From assembly GCF_013414345.1 (NCBI RefSeq), contig NZ_CP058670.1, positions 1 to 64,000 on the forward strand: a DNA stretch of 64,000 nucleotides, in the 5' to 3' direction. The DNA is from Microcella indica. GTDB lineage: Bacteria > Actinomycetota > Actinomycetes > Actinomycetales > Microbacteriaceae. The position numbers were made by a program, and so were the translations under genes. This document shows, piece by piece, positions 1 through 11,126 of the stretch (position 1 is its first letter; each line of letters opens with the position of its first letter). Under the pieces are notes generated by a model that worked only from the letters and a program-made list of their open reading frames with translations, made no database searches and was not told the origin of the DNA.

Positions 1-153
1 CCATGATCACGCTGAACGTTGGTCACGACATGCCCGGTCGAACTACAGTAGGCAGACGGTCCGCGACTCGCACGCGCAGCCCACTGCTGCACGCCTCCCG
101 CCGGCCAGCCCCCACCAGAGACCCCTTCACGAGCAGAGATGAGGACATCCGTC
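1..153. promoter_or_regulatory. dnaA upstream region
   Basis: This short stretch lies before the dnaA start and holds no convincing gene. A possible promoter is TTGGTC at 19-24 and TACAGT at 44-49, 19 bases apart, which is a wide spacing. Purine-rich GAGCAGAGATGAGG just before the start could serve as ribosome binding site. The promoter call is weak and rests only on hexamer similarity. Confidence 0.3.
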
Positions 154-1566
154 ATGGCGGACGACACCGAGTCACCACAGGAGCTGTGGAACTCGGTGCG
201 CACCGCGCTCACGACGGATGAGCGCATCACGCCCCAGCTGCACGGCTTCATCAACCTCGTCGAACCGCGCGGCATCATGGCGGGCACGCTCTACCTGGAA
301 GTGCCGAACGAGCTCACGCGCGGCATGCTCGAGCAGCGCATCCGGTTGCCCCTCCTCACCGCCCTCACGACCGTCGCCGGCGACAACGTCTCGAGCTTCG
401 CGATCGTCGTGAACCCCGAGATCCAGAACGAGGGCCTCGAGGCGTCCCTCGAGACGACCGACTCCTCGGCCCCCTACATCGAGCAGTCGACCACCCCGCC
501 GCCGAGCGATTCGGGCGGGCGCCGCGGTGACAGCAGGCTCAACCCCAAGTACAGCTTCGACAACTTCGTCATCGGCGGCTCCAACCGCTTCGCCCACGCC
601 GCGGCCGTCGCCGTGGCCGAAGCGCCCGCGAAGGCCTACAACCCGCTCTTCGTCTACGGGGAGTCCGGGCTCGGCAAGACCCACCTCCTCCACGCGATCG
701 GGCACTACGCCGAGAGCCTCTACCCGGGCATCCGCGTGCGCTACGTCTCGAGCGAGGAGTTCACGAACGACTTCATCAACTCGATCGCGAACAACCGGGC
801 CAGCGTGTTCCAGTCGCGCTACCGCGAGATCGACATCCTCCTCATCGACGACATCCAGTTCCTGCAGGGCAAGGACTCGACGCAGGAGGCGTTCTTCCAC
901 ACGTTCAACACGCTGCACGACCACAACAAGCAGGTCGTCATCACGAGCGACCTTCCGCCCAAGCACCTCACCGGGTTCGAGGACCGCATGCGCAGTCGGT
1001 TCGAGTGGGGTCTCATCACCGACGTGCAGGCGCCCGACCTCGAGACCCGCATCGCAATCCTGCGCAAGAAGGCGCAGAACGACCGCCTCCAGGTTCGCGA
1101 CGACGTGCTCGAGTACATGGCCTCGAAGGTGTCGAGCAACATCCGCGAGCTCGAGGGCACCCTCATCCGCGTCACGGCGTTCGCCAACCTCAACCGCACG
1201 CCCGTCGACCTGCAGCTCGTGCAGACCGTTCTCAAGGATCTGATCACGCTCGACGAGGACAACGTCATCGCACCGGTCGACATCATCAATCACACGGCTG
1301 CCTACTTCAAGCTCACGGTCGACGACCTCTACGGGTCGTCCCGCTCGCAGGCCGTCGCGACCGCGCGTCAGATCGCGATGTATCTGTGCCGCGAGCTCAC
1401 CAACCTCTCCCTCCCGAAGATCGGGCAGCTGTTCGGCAACCGCGACCACACCACGGTCATGTACGCGAACAAGAAGATCAGCGAGCTCATGAAGGAGCGC
1501 CGGTCGATCTACAACCAGGTCACCGAGCTCACGAGCCGCATCAAGCAGAACAACCGCTACAGCTGA
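154..1566 (+). CDS. dnaA: chromosomal replication initiator DnaA
   Basis: DnaA binds DnaA boxes at oriC as an ATP-dependent oligomer and opens the origin. The 470-residue product has the AAA+ domain with Walker A GESGLGKTH near residues 169-177 and Walker B LLIDDIQFL near 229-237. The C-terminal DNA-binding domain carries DLYGSSRS and the signature GNRDHTTVMYA near 428-438. The variable linker (about 105-130) is Pro/Ser/Thr-rich. I chose ATG 154, which gives the family N-terminus MADDTESPQELW; an in-frame ATG at 139 would add five residues. It is followed by an origin-like intergenic region and dnaN, the standard bacterial order. Confidence 0.98.
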   Translation: MADDTESPQELWNSVRTALTTDERITPQLHGFINLVEPRGIMAGTLYLEVPNELTRGMLEQRIRLPLLTALTTVAGDNVSSFAIVVNPEIQNEGLEASLETTDSSAPYIEQSTTPPPSDSGGRRGDSRLNPKYSFDNFVIGGSNRFAHAAAVAVAEAPAKAYNPLFVYGESGLGKTHLLHAIGHYAESLYPGIRVRYVSSEEFTNDFINSIANNRASVFQSRYREIDILLIDDIQFLQGKDSTQEAFFHTFNTLHDHNKQVVITSDLPPKHLTGFEDRMRSRFEWGLITDVQAPDLETRIAILRKKAQNDRLQVRDDVLEYMASKVSSNIRELEGTLIRVTAFANLNRTPVDLQLVQTVLKDLITLDEDNVIAPVDIINHTAAYFKLTVDDLYGSSRSQAVATARQIAMYLCRELTNLSLPKIGQLFGNRDHTTVMYANKKISELMKERRSIYNQVTELTSRIKQNNRYS

Positions 1567-1975
1567 GCGCGAGTCGCACCCACCGCTGCGTGGTGACGTT
1601 CCGTGGCGCCGCCAGGGCACTCGAGCGACTTTTCGCACACTGGGGACAGCCTGTGGATAACTCCGTCGTGAATGGGGAGCGATTGTTGAATGACAGCTCC
1701 AGCCTGTGGGGTCACGCCCTGCGTCACCCGGCCGAGTGCACGGATTCCCGGTCCCGTTCCCACCACTCCTCCACAAGTTACACACATGTGGTTCAGCCAG
1801 CCCCCGCGGACTCCGCAGGGTTATCCACACTGTGCACAGCGGTTAACACTGTTGTTCTTGTTTCTCTCTGATGACATGACGATGGATAACTTTTGCCCGC
1901 CCGCCGAACGACACACCTGCTGTGCCAGTATGGGAGGCCCGGGATTCCGGTGAGGGACGACCGAGAGGCAGCCGC
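1567..1975. other. oriC: chromosomal replication origin oriC (dnaA-dnaN intergenic)
   Basis: This 409-bp gene-free gap lies between dnaA and dnaN. Exact DnaA boxes (TTATCCACA) are at 1821-1829 on the plus strand and 1652-1660 on the minus strand. A one- or two-mismatch box is at 1881-1889 (minus, TTATCCATC), and weaker candidates lie at 1767-1786. The relatively AT-rich stretch at about 1841-1890 is a candidate unwinding element. The dnaN promoter must also lie here. Origin identity follows from position between dnaA and dnaN plus the boxes. Confidence 0.88.
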
Positions 1976-3118
1976 GTGAAGTTCCAGGTCAATCGCGACG
2001 TTCTGAGCGACGCCGTGTCGTTCGCCGTCAAGCTCCTTCCCCAGCGCACCACGCTTCCGATCCTCAGTGGTGTTCTCGTGCGGGCCGAGAACGGCACCGT
2101 CACCCTCTCGTCGTTCGACTACGAGGTCTCGGCGCAGACGACGATCTCCGCCGACGTCACCGAGGAGGGCACGGTTCTGGTGTCGGGCCGGCTGCTCGCC
2201 GACATCGCCTCGCGCCTTCCCGCCGCGCCCGTGGAGTTCGTCACCACCGAGTCCAAGATCGCGGTCACGTGCGGTTCGGCGCGCTTCACGCTCTCGAGCA
2301 TGCCGGTCGAGGAGTACCCGAGCCTGCCCAGCGTCGACGGACCGAGCGGCATGCTGCCCGGAGAGGACTTCTCCGATGCCGTCGGTCAGGTCGCCGTCGC
2401 CGCCTCGCGGGATGACGTCACCCCCGTCATCACCGGAGTCCAGCTGGAGATCGTCGAGAACCGGCTCTCCCTCGTCGCCACCGATCGCTACCGGGTCGCC
2501 GTGCGCGAGATCGACTGGGAGTCGACTGCCGTCGAGGTCGGCGTCACCGCTCTCGTACCCTCGCGCACGCTCTCGGAGATCGGCAAGATCTTCGCCCACA
2601 GCTCGGCCGTGACGGTCACGATCGTCACGGGCGGAGACCGCGAGCTCATCGCCTTCTCCGCCGACAAGAAGACGGTCACCTCGCTCCTCATCAAGGGCAA
2701 CTTCCCGCCCGTCAAGCGACTCTTCCCCGAGACGGTCGAGAACTACGCCGTCATGAACACCGCGGAGCTCGTCGAAGCCACACGCCGCGTCGCCCTCGTG
2801 CTCGAGCGCGACGCCGCGCTGCGGTACTCATTCAGCGATGACGGACTGACCCTGGAGGCCATCGGCTCGGAGAACGCTCAGGCTTCCGAGACCATCGACG
2901 CGCACGTAACGGGCGGCGAGACCACCGTCTCCCTCAAGCCGCAGTTCCTCATCGATGGGCTGGCCGCGGTGCACAGCGAGTTCGTGCGCCTGTCGTTCAC
3001 GAAGACCGACAACCCCAACAAGCCAGGCCCGGTTCTCATCACGAGCCAGTCGTCGAAGGATCAGCCCGGGTCGGACAACTACCGCTACCTCCTGCAGCCG
3101 AACCTGCTTCTGCGCTGA
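1976..3118 (+). CDS. dnaN: DNA polymerase III beta subunit (sliding clamp)
   Basis: The clamp encircles DNA and tethers polymerase III and other clamp-binding proteins. The 380-residue product matches full family length and starts KFQVNRDVLSDAVSFAVKLL, the usual first domain. The triple clamp-domain repeat is seen by similarity across the whole chain. GTG 1976 is chosen over an in-frame ATG at 1922 because family members begin at this point and GAGAGGCA lies just upstream. NucS, encoded at 42.3-43.0 kb, ends in a clamp-binding tail and is a likely partner. Confidence 0.97.
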   Translation: MKFQVNRDVLSDAVSFAVKLLPQRTTLPILSGVLVRAENGTVTLSSFDYEVSAQTTISADVTEEGTVLVSGRLLADIASRLPAAPVEFVTTESKIAVTCGSARFTLSSMPVEEYPSLPSVDGPSGMLPGEDFSDAVGQVAVAASRDDVTPVITGVQLEIVENRLSLVATDRYRVAVREIDWESTAVEVGVTALVPSRTLSEIGKIFAHSSAVTVTIVTGGDRELIAFSADKKTVTSLLIKGNFPPVKRLFPETVENYAVMNTAELVEATRRVALVLERDAALRYSFSDDGLTLEAIGSENAQASETIDAHVTGGETTVSLKPQFLIDGLAAVHSEFVRLSFTKTDNPNKPGPVLITSQSSKDQPGSDNYRYLLQPNLLLR

Positions 3119-3123
3119 GTCGC

Positions 3124-4338
3124 GTGCACGTCACGCACCTCACGCTCGTCGACTTCCGCAACTACGCGCGGGCCGACGTCGAGCTCTCCCCAGGCACGAC
3201 GCTGTTCGTGGGCCGCAACGGGCAGGGCAAGACGAACCTTGTCGAGGCCATCGGCTATCTGAGCACCGTCTCCTCTCACCGGGTGTCGACCGATCAGGCT
3301 CTCGTGCGGGCAGGACAGGAGTCGGCGATCGTGCGCATGCGGGTGCAGCACGAGGAGCGTGCGCTCGTGATCGAGCTGCAGCTCAACCGCGCGGGAGCCA
3401 ACAGGGCCCAGGTGAACCGGGGCGCGATTCGCACGAGAGAGCTGCCGAGGTACTTCGCGAGCGTGCTCTTCGCCCCCGAGGATCTCTCGCTCGTGCGCGG
3501 TGAGCCGTCCGGTCGCCGCGCCTACCTCGACGCGCTCGTCGTGCAGCGCTCGCCGCGCTTCGCGGGTGTCATCTCCGACTACGAGAGAGTCGTGCGGCAG
3601 CGCAACTCCCTCCTGAAATCGGCTCGAGCCTCGCGACTGCCCGCCGATTCGCTCACAACGCTCGATGTGTGGGACGACCGTCTCGTGGAGCTCGGCACCG
3701 AGCTCATGGTCGCGCGGCACGAGTTGGTCGAGCAGCTGCGGCCGCGAATCTCGCAGGCATATCGGGCGGTCGCCGGCGATGAGCACGACACCGGTGTGAG
3801 CATCCAGCGCAGCATCGATGCGGATGCTCCGCTCGAGGCCGCCGCGGCCCTCACCGTCGATGCGGCCGGGGCCGGGGGAAACCCGGCGATCGTGGCCGCC
3901 GCCTTCCGCGACCGTCTCGCGGCTCGGCGTCGCGACGAACTCGACCGCGCCGTGACGCTCGTCGGGCCGCACCGCGACGACCTCGTGCTCGATCTCAACG
4001 GTCTGCCCGCGCGCGGCTACGCGAGTCACGGGGAGAGCTGGTCGTTCGCGCTCGCCCTCAAGCTCGCGTCGGCTGAGGTGCTGCGTGTCGACGCCGTCGC
4101 GGGTGACCCCGTGCTCGTGCTCGACGATGTCTTCGCCGAGCTCGATGAAGGGCGCCGCGAGCGTCTCGCCGACGCGATCGTCGACTACGAGCAAGTGCTC
4201 ATCACCGCCGCCGTCGGCCGCGATGTGCCGGAGCGGCTGCGCGCCACCACGGTCCGCATCGCGGCCGGCGCGATCGTGGAGCCCGACACCGAGGCGGCCC
4301 CGCAGGAGGGCCCGGTATCCGGGGCGCGCCATGAGTGA
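3124..4338 (+). CDS. recF: DNA replication and repair protein RecF
   Basis: RecF is an SMC-like ATPase that helps load RecA at gapped DNA. The 404-residue protein has Walker A GRNGQGKT at residues 30-37, a signature region around SHGESWSFALALKLAS, and Walker B VLVLDDVFAELD near 329-340. The GTG start is five bases after the dnaN stop, so the two are co-transcribed. Its last codons overlap the next gene by eight bases. There is no gnd gene between dnaN and recF, unlike mycobacteria. Confidence 0.97.
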   Translation: MHVTHLTLVDFRNYARADVELSPGTTLFVGRNGQGKTNLVEAIGYLSTVSSHRVSTDQALVRAGQESAIVRMRVQHEERALVIELQLNRAGANRAQVNRGAIRTRELPRYFASVLFAPEDLSLVRGEPSGRRAYLDALVVQRSPRFAGVISDYERVVRQRNSLLKSARASRLPADSLTTLDVWDDRLVELGTELMVARHELVEQLRPRISQAYRAVAGDEHDTGVSIQRSIDADAPLEAAAALTVDAAGAGGNPAIVAAAFRDRLAARRRDELDRAVTLVGPHRDDLVLDLNGLPARGYASHGESWSFALALKLASAEVLRVDAVAGDPVLVLDDVFAELDEGRRERLADAIVDYEQVLITAAVGRDVPERLRATTVRIAAGAIVEPDTEAAPQEGPVSGARHE

Positions 4339-4840
4339 CGACTCCTCGCCTCCTGAATCCGAGGCCAGTGCCGTCTACCGGCGCATGCGGCGCGTCTTCG
4401 GCGACCCGTCGATGCGCTCGTCGGATGCTCGCAAGCGCGCGGCGGGGGCGCGCACGCGCGGTGCGTCGTCACCGTTCGGGGCGGGGCGCGACCCCGCCGG
4501 CCTCGACGACGTCATCGACTCGCTCACGCGCGTGATGGGGTGGACCTCCCCCCTCGCTCGCGGCGAGCTGCTCTCCGCATGGTCGAGCATCGTGGGAGAG
4601 GACGTCGCGGCGCGGTCGCAGCCCGTGGGCATCGAGGAGGGTGTGCTGAGCATCCAGTGCGATTCGACCGCGTGGGCGACCCAACTGCGCATGATGCAGG
4701 GCGATATCCTGACCTCGATCGTGCGCACGTTCCCCGACGCAGGCGTCGCGAGCGTGCGGATTCTGGGGCCGGGCGCGCCCAGCTGGAAGCGCGGCCCACG
4801 GTCAGTGCCCGGTCGTGGCCCACGGGACACGTACGGCTAG
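4331..4840 (+). CDS. DUF721 (DciA-like) protein
   Basis: The 169-residue product belongs to the DUF721/DciA family, whose members are implicated in loading or working with the replicative helicase in bacteria lacking DnaC. The conserved core SLTRVMGWTSPLARGELLSAW is seen at about residues 57-77, then LSIQCDSTAWATQLRMMQ. The N-terminal half is charged and low in complexity. ATG 4331 overlaps the recF stop. Position between recF and gyrB is conserved in Actinobacteria. The helicase role is family knowledge, not shown here. Confidence 0.9.
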   Translation: MSDDSSPPESEASAVYRRMRRVFGDPSMRSSDARKRAAGARTRGASSPFGAGRDPAGLDDVIDSLTRVMGWTSPLARGELLSAWSSIVGEDVAARSQPVGIEEGVLSIQCDSTAWATQLRMMQGDILTSIVRTFPDAGVASVRILGPGAPSWKRGPRSVPGRGPRDTYG

Positions 4841-6996
<2,156 letters not shown>

Positions 6997-7065
6997 CCGC
7001 GCCGCGCGTGATCGACCAGCGCGAACGGGCACCCCCACTCCACCACCACCGAAGGCAGCAGCACC

Positions 7066-9666
7066 ATGGCAGACGACAGCACCGGCACCGGGCCGATCGA
7101 CGCTGAGGCGACCGAACCCATCGACTACGGCCCCGGCGGTCGGGTCAACCAGGTCGACCTGCAGCTCGAGATGCAGCGCTCGTACCTCGACTACGCGATG
7201 AGCGTCATCGTCGGGCGTGCGCTGCCCGACGTGCGCGACGGCCTCAAGCCCGTTCACCGTCGCGTGCTCTACGCCATGTTCGACGGAGGCTACCGGCCCG
7301 ACAAGGCCTTCTCGAAGTGCTCGCGCGTCGTCGGCGACGTCATGGGCCAGTTCCACCCGCACGGCGACTCGGCGATCTACGACGCGCTCGTGCGCCTCGT
7401 CCAGCCGTGGTCGATGCGCTACCCGCTCGCCGCCGGGCAGGGCAACTTCGGCTCGCCGGGCAACGACGGCGCCGCCGCCCCGCGGTACACCGAGACCAAG
7501 ATGGCCCCGCTCGCCATGGAGATGGTGCGGGACATCGAGGAAGACACCGTCGACTTCCAGGACAACTACGACGGCCGCACGCGCGAGCCGAGCATCCTGC
7601 CCTCGCGGTTCCCCAACCTGCTCGTCAACGGGTCCGTCGGCATCGCGGTGGGCATGGCCACCAACATCCCACCCCACAACCTGCGCGAAGTCGCCTCGGC
7701 GGCGCTGTGGCACCTCGAGAACCCGGAGGCCGACCGCGAAGAGCTGCTCGAGGCGATCCTGCAGCGCGTCAAGGGCCCCGACTTCCCGACCGGCGCGCAG
7801 ATCCTCGGAGTCAAGGGCATTCAGGACGCCTACCGCACGGGTCGCGGCTCCATCACGATGCGCGCCGTCGTCACGGTCGAGGAGATCCAGGGGCGCACGT
7901 GCCTCGTCATCACCGAGCTGCCGTACCAGGTCAACCCCGACAACCTCGCGATCAAGGTCGCCGACCTCGTCAAGGAGGGCAAGCTCGCCGGCATCGCCGA
8001 CATCCGCGACGAGTCCTCAGGCCGCACCGGCCAGCGCCTCGTCATCGTTCTCAAGCGCGACGCCGTGGCGAAGGTCGTGCTCAACAACCTCTACAAGCAC
8101 ACTCAGCTGCAGGACAACTTCGGCGCCAACATGCTCGCGATCGTCGACGGTGTGCCGCGCACCCTGCCGATCGACGGGTTCATCCGCCACTGGGTGACCC
8201 ACCAGATCGAGGTCATCGTGCGGCGCACCGCGTTCCGCCTCGCGAAGGCGGAGGCGGACGCCCACATCCTGCGCGGGTACCTCAAAGCACTGGATGCTCT
8301 CGACGAGGTCATCGCTCTCATCCGACGCTCGCAGACCACCGAGGAGGCGCGCGACGGGCTCATGCAGCTCCTCAGCGTCGACGAGCTGCAGGCCACCGCC
8401 ATCCTCAACCTGCAGCTGCGCCGCCTCGCCGCGCTCGAGCGGCAGAAGATCCAGGAGCAGGCGGAGGAGCTCGAGCGGCTCATCGCCGACTACCAGAGCA
8501 TCCTCGCGAGCCCCGAGCGGCAGCGCACGATCGTCGGCGAGGAGCTCACCGAGATCGTCGACAAGTACGGTGATGATCGCCGCACCGAGATCATGTTCGG
8601 GTTCGACGGCGACATGAGCGTGGAAGACCTCATCCCCGTCGAGGAGATGGTCGTGACCGTCACGCGCGGCGGCTACATCAAGCGCACCCGCAGCGACAAC
8701 TACCGACCCCAGCACCGCGGCGGCAAGGGAGTGCGCGGAGCGCAGCTTCGCGCCGACGACGTCGTCGAGCACTTCTTCGTCACGACCACGCACCACTGGC
8801 TGCTGTTCTTCACGACCACGGGGCGCGTCTACCGGCTCAAGACGTACGAGATCCAGGAGGGCAGCCGGGACGCCAAGGGTCAGCACGTCGCCAACCTGCT
8901 CGCCCTGCAGCCGGACGAGCAGATCGCCCAGATCCTCGACATCCGCGACTACTCGGTCGCCCAGCACCTCGTGCTCGCAACGCGCAAGGGGCTCGTCAAG
9001 AAGACAGCGCTCACCGAGTACGACACCAACCGCACGGGCGGCATCATCGCCGTCAACCTGCGCGAGGGCGACGAGCTCGTGTCAGCCATGCTCGCCGACG
9101 AGTCCGACGACATCCTCCTCGTCTCACGACTGGGCATGTCGCTCCGGTTCACCGGCGACGACAGCGCGCTGCGGCCCATGGGGCGCTCCACCTCAGGCGT
9201 CACCGGAATGAAGTTCCGTCCAGGCGACGAACTGCTCGCGGCCGCCGTCGTGGGCGACCGCGGCTACGTCTTCGTCGTCACCGGTGGCGGGTACGCCAAG
9301 CGCACCGCCGTCGACCAGTACCGCATCCAGCAGCGTGGCGGGCTCGGCATCAAGGTCGCCAAGCTCAACGACGACCGCGGAGCCCTCGCCGGCGCACTCA
9401 TCGTCTCCGAAGACGACGAAGTGCTCGTGGTTCTCCAAAACGGCAAGGTGGTACGCTCTGCCGTGGCTGAGGTGCCTGCCAAGGGGCGCGACACCATGGG
9501 AGTCGTGTTCGCTCGGCCGGACGACGACGACCGCATCATCGCCATCGCTCGCAACAGCGAGCGCCATCTCGTGGATCCCGATGCCGACACGGCGACGGAA
9601 GCCGATACTGACAATGCCGCTCCGGCCGCGACCGCGACCGAGGCCGGGAAGGACCACAGCTCGTGA
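7066..9666 (+). CDS. gyrA: DNA gyrase subunit A
   Basis: GyrA carries out DNA breakage and rejoining. The 866-residue protein has the catalytic tyrosine in APRYTETKM and six-bladed C-terminal repeats including the GyrA box-like QRGGLGIK. The quinolone-resistance region reads [15 protein letters not shown], with serine and aspartate at the two resistance positions, the state usually linked to susceptibility. The Asp/Ala/Thr-rich tail is variable. The stop overlaps the GTG start of the next gene. Confidence 0.98.
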   Translation: MADDSTGTGPIDAEATEPIDYGPGGRVNQVDLQLEMQRSYLDYAMSVIVGRALPDVRDGLKPVHRRVLYAMFDGGYRPDKAFSKCSRVVGDVMGQFHPHGDSAIYDALVRLVQPWSMRYPLAAGQGNFGSPGNDGAAAPRYTETKMAPLAMEMVRDIEEDTVDFQDNYDGRTREPSILPSRFPNLLVNGSVGIAVGMATNIPPHNLREVASAALWHLENPEADREELLEAILQRVKGPDFPTGAQILGVKGIQDAYRTGRGSITMRAVVTVEEIQGRTCLVITELPYQVNPDNLAIKVADLVKEGKLAGIADIRDESSGRTGQRLVIVLKRDAVAKVVLNNLYKHTQLQDNFGANMLAIVDGVPRTLPIDGFIRHWVTHQIEVIVRRTAFRLAKAEADAHILRGYLKALDALDEVIALIRRSQTTEEARDGLMQLLSVDELQATAILNLQLRRLAALERQKIQEQAEELERLIADYQSILASPERQRTIVGEELTEIVDKYGDDRRTEIMFGFDGDMSVEDLIPVEEMVVTVTRGGYIKRTRSDNYRPQHRGGKGVRGAQLRADDVVEHFFVTTTHHWLLFFTTTGRVYRLKTYEIQEGSRDAKGQHVANLLALQPDEQIAQILDIRDYSVAQHLVLATRKGLVKKTALTEYDTNRTGGIIAVNLREGDELVSAMLADESDDILLVSRLGMSLRFTGDDSALRPMGRSTSGVTGMKFRPGDELLAAAVVGDRGYVFVVTGGGYAKRTAVDQYRIQQRGGLGIKVAKLNDDRGALAGALIVSEDDEVLVVLQNGKVVRSAVAEVPAKGRDTMGVVFARPDDDDRIIAIARNSERHLVDPDADTATEADTDNAAPAATATEAGKDHSS

Positions 9667-10070
9667 GTACAGTCGCCGAGAAGCTGCAGCGCAAGTCGCA
9701 GCGCAGCGCCCCCGTCAAGCAGGTGCGCCTCAAGCTCGTCTACATCGACTTCTGGTCGGCGGTGAAGCTCTCCTTCCTCGTCGCCATCTGCCTGTCGATC
9801 GCGCTCCTCATCACGACCCTCATGATCTGGGTCGTGCTCTCCTCGCTCGGCATCATCAACGACGTCGACGCGCTCTTCGCTGAGATCCTCGGGGAAGACG
9901 CTCTGAGTCTCGCCGAGATCCTCTCGCTCGGGCAGGTCATGTTCTTCGCGAGCATCGTCGCCGTCCTGAACGCCGTCGGCGGCACCGTGCTCGGAGCCGT
10001 GAGCGCGCTCATCTACAACCTCAGCGTGAAGCTCACCGGCGGCCTCCTCGTCGGATTCACCAACAACTGA
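9663..10070 (+). CDS. DUF3566 membrane protein
   Basis: The 135-residue product has a basic N-terminus, then two hydrophobic segments at about residues 34-58 and 97-120, and matches the actinobacterial DUF3566 family that sits behind gyrA. Its GTG start overlaps the gyrA stop in a GTGA arrangement, so it is translationally coupled to gyrA. Its function is not known; conservation of position suggests a link to chromosome or envelope biology, which is inference only. Confidence 0.88.
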   Translation: MSTVAEKLQRKSQRSAPVKQVRLKLVYIDFWSAVKLSFLVAICLSIALLITTLMIWVVLSSLGIINDVDALFAEILGEDALSLAEILSLGQVMFFASIVAVLNAVGGTVLGAVSALIYNLSVKLTGGLLVGFTNN

Positions 10071-10075
10071 ACGAG

Positions 10076-10112
10076 CCCTCCCCGCATCGCCTCGGCGCGA
10101 ATTGGGGGAGGG
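10076..10112 (+). terminator. possible terminator of the gyrBA operon
   Basis: CCCTCCCC (10076-10083) and GGGGAGGG (10105-10112) can pair across a 21-base loop just after the DUF3566 stop. No T-run follows, which is common in high-GC actinobacteria. TTGGGG (10102-10107) and TACAGT (10126-10131) with 18 bases between them also make a good promoter for the tRNA that follows, so this segment may do both jobs. Confidence 0.45.
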
Positions 10113-10146
10113 TGACCGGGTGCTGTACAGTCGTATCCGGTCTCAC

Positions 10147-10220
10147 GGGGATATAGCTCAGGCGGTTAGAGCGCTTCGCTGATAACGAAGAGGTCCGAGG
10201 TTCAAGTCCTCGTATCCCCA
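10147..10220 (+). tRNA. tRNA-Ile (anticodon GAT)
   Basis: A 74-base cloverleaf can be drawn: acceptor GGGGATA pairs with TATCCCC, the anticodon loop is CTGATAA, and the T arm contains GGTTCAAGTCC. CCA is not encoded. It follows gyrA and precedes tRNA-Ala, the usual actinobacterial order. A promoter with TACAGT at 10126-10131 lies just upstream. Confidence 0.97.
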
Positions 10221-10230
10221 CGCATTTTCT

Positions 10231-10290
10231 GTCACGCCGCCGATCCTGCGGCGTGACGACGCTTCCGCGTCGTGAGCGTGGTCACGACGC
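10231..10290 (+). terminator. tandem hairpins after tRNA-Ile
   Basis: Two hairpins follow the tRNA. The first pairs GTCACGCCGC (10231-10240) with GCGGCGTGAC (10248-10257). The second pairs GCGTCGTGA (10267-10275) with TCACGACGC (10282-10290). A short T-run (ATTTTCT) precedes the first. The first hairpin recurs almost unchanged after tRNA-Ala, so it is either a shared terminator or a repeat element. Confidence 0.6.
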
Positions 10291-10368
10291 TTCGCGCTTC
10301 AGGCCGACGTGGACGCGACTTCCGCATGACAGGACTCGACACACCGGGTTCGCTAAACTGAAGACCTC

Positions 10369-10441
10369 GGGGCCTTAGCTCAATTGGTAGAGCGCCTGCT
10401 TTGCAAGCAGGAGGTCAGGAGTTCGATTCTCCTAGGCTCCA
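10369..10441 (+). tRNA. tRNA-Ala (anticodon TGC)
   Basis: The 73-base gene folds with acceptor GGGGCCT against AGGCTCC, anticodon loop TTTGCAA and T arm GGAGTTCGATTCTCC. CCA is not encoded. A possible -10 hexamer TAAACT is at 10354-10359. Confidence 0.97.
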
Positions 10442-10452
10442 CGGTATTTTCT

Positions 10453-10511
10453 GTCACGCCGCCGCTCCTGCGGCGTGACGCGCTTCCGCGAGGCGCGTGC
10501 GAGCGCCTCGC
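10453..10511 (+). terminator. tandem hairpins after tRNA-Ala
   Basis: GTCACGCCGC (10453-10462) pairs with GCGGCGTGAC (10470-10479), the same stem as after tRNA-Ile. A second stem pairs GCGAGGCGC (10488-10496) with GCGCCTCGC (10503-10511). Its sequence differs from the second stem after tRNA-Ile but its layout is the same. Bases 10512-10638 beyond this hold no gene I can support. Confidence 0.6.
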
Positions 10512-10638
10512 TTCACGGTGCAGCTCACCACGCTGTGGCACAGCGCGCTCAAGCTCGACGCGCGACCGCATGCCTTGCGGTGCGCAGGGGGTGCTCACGG
10601 AGGCGTGCGAGCATGGGGCGCGAGCCCGAGAGGGGCTC

Positions 10639-10680
10639 CCGGACGAGGCATCCCGTACCCGGACAGCGACAAGACGGGTC
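10639..10680 (+). promoter_or_regulatory. guanidine-III (ykkC-III) riboswitch
   Basis: This 42-base leader has the conserved blocks CCGGACGAGG, CCGTACCCGG and GACAAGACGG of the guanidine-III class as I recall it. CCGG at 10639-10642 can pair with CCGG at 10659-10662 and CCCGT at 10652-10656 with ACGGG at 10674-10678, giving the class pseudoknot. The ribosome binding site GAGGAGG (10681-10687) follows at once, seven bases before the ATG of a Gdx-type exporter. Class knowledge: guanidine binding switches expression on. A separate hairpin GAGCCC/GGGCTC (10622-10638) lies just upstream. Confidence 0.9.
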
Positions 10681-10694
10681 GAGGAGGCTGCGTC

Positions 10695-11021
10695 ATGTCG
10701 TGGATCATTCTGGTGGCATCGGGGATGCTCGAAGCCGTGTGGGCGACCGCCCTCGGCGCATCGAAAGGCTTCACGCGTGTCGGGCCTACCGTCGTGTTCG
10801 GCGTCGCCCTCGCCCTCAGCATGGCGGGGCTGGCCTACGCGATGCGCGAGATACCCACGGGCACGGCCTACGCCGTGTGGGTGGGCATCGGGGCCGGTCT
10901 CACGATCCTCTGGGCGATGCCCACGGGAGCGGAGACCGCCTCGGTCGTCAAGATCCTGCTCGTGCTCGGCATCGTCGCGTGCGTCGTCGGGCTCAAACTG
11001 GTGAGCGACGCCGAAGCCTGA
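10695..11021 (+). CDS. gdx: guanidinium exporter, SMR family (Gdx/SugE)
   Basis: The 108-residue protein is a small multidrug resistance transporter with four membrane segments, expected to work as an antiparallel dimer exchanging guanidinium for protons. The essential membrane glutamate is Glu13 in SGMLEAVWA. GFTRVGPTV, IPTGTAYAVWVGIGA and the GLKL ending fit the Gdx/SugE branch more than EmrE. ATG 10695 has the strong site GAGGAGG. The riboswitch directly upstream independently supports guanidinium as substrate. Confidence 0.93.
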   Translation: MSWIILVASGMLEAVWATALGASKGFTRVGPTVVFGVALALSMAGLAYAMREIPTGTAYAVWVGIGAGLTILWAMPTGAETASVVKILLVLGIVACVVGLKLVSDAEA

Positions 11022-11080
11022 GCCCGGGGCCGCGCCGTCCCACGCAGGGCACGGGGAACCCAGCGCTCAGGGAACGCAGA

Positions 11081-11110
11081 AGCGGTGCCGCCCCGAAGGG
11101 CGGCACCGCT
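11081..11110. terminator. bidirectional terminator
   Basis: AGCGGTGCCGCC (11081-11092) pairs perfectly with GGCGGCACCGCT (11099-11110) around a six-base loop. It sits between the convergent gdx and the minus-strand gene that ends at 11127, so it can serve both. Confidence 0.8.
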
Positions 11111-11126
11111 CGTCGTGCAGCAAGAC

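Noticed and set aside
172-1830. Long minus-strand open frame (552 codons) across dnaA
   Set aside because: It is an antisense shadow of a high-GC gene: composition is Arg/Val/Asp-rich, no domain is seen, and dnaA is certain on the other strand.
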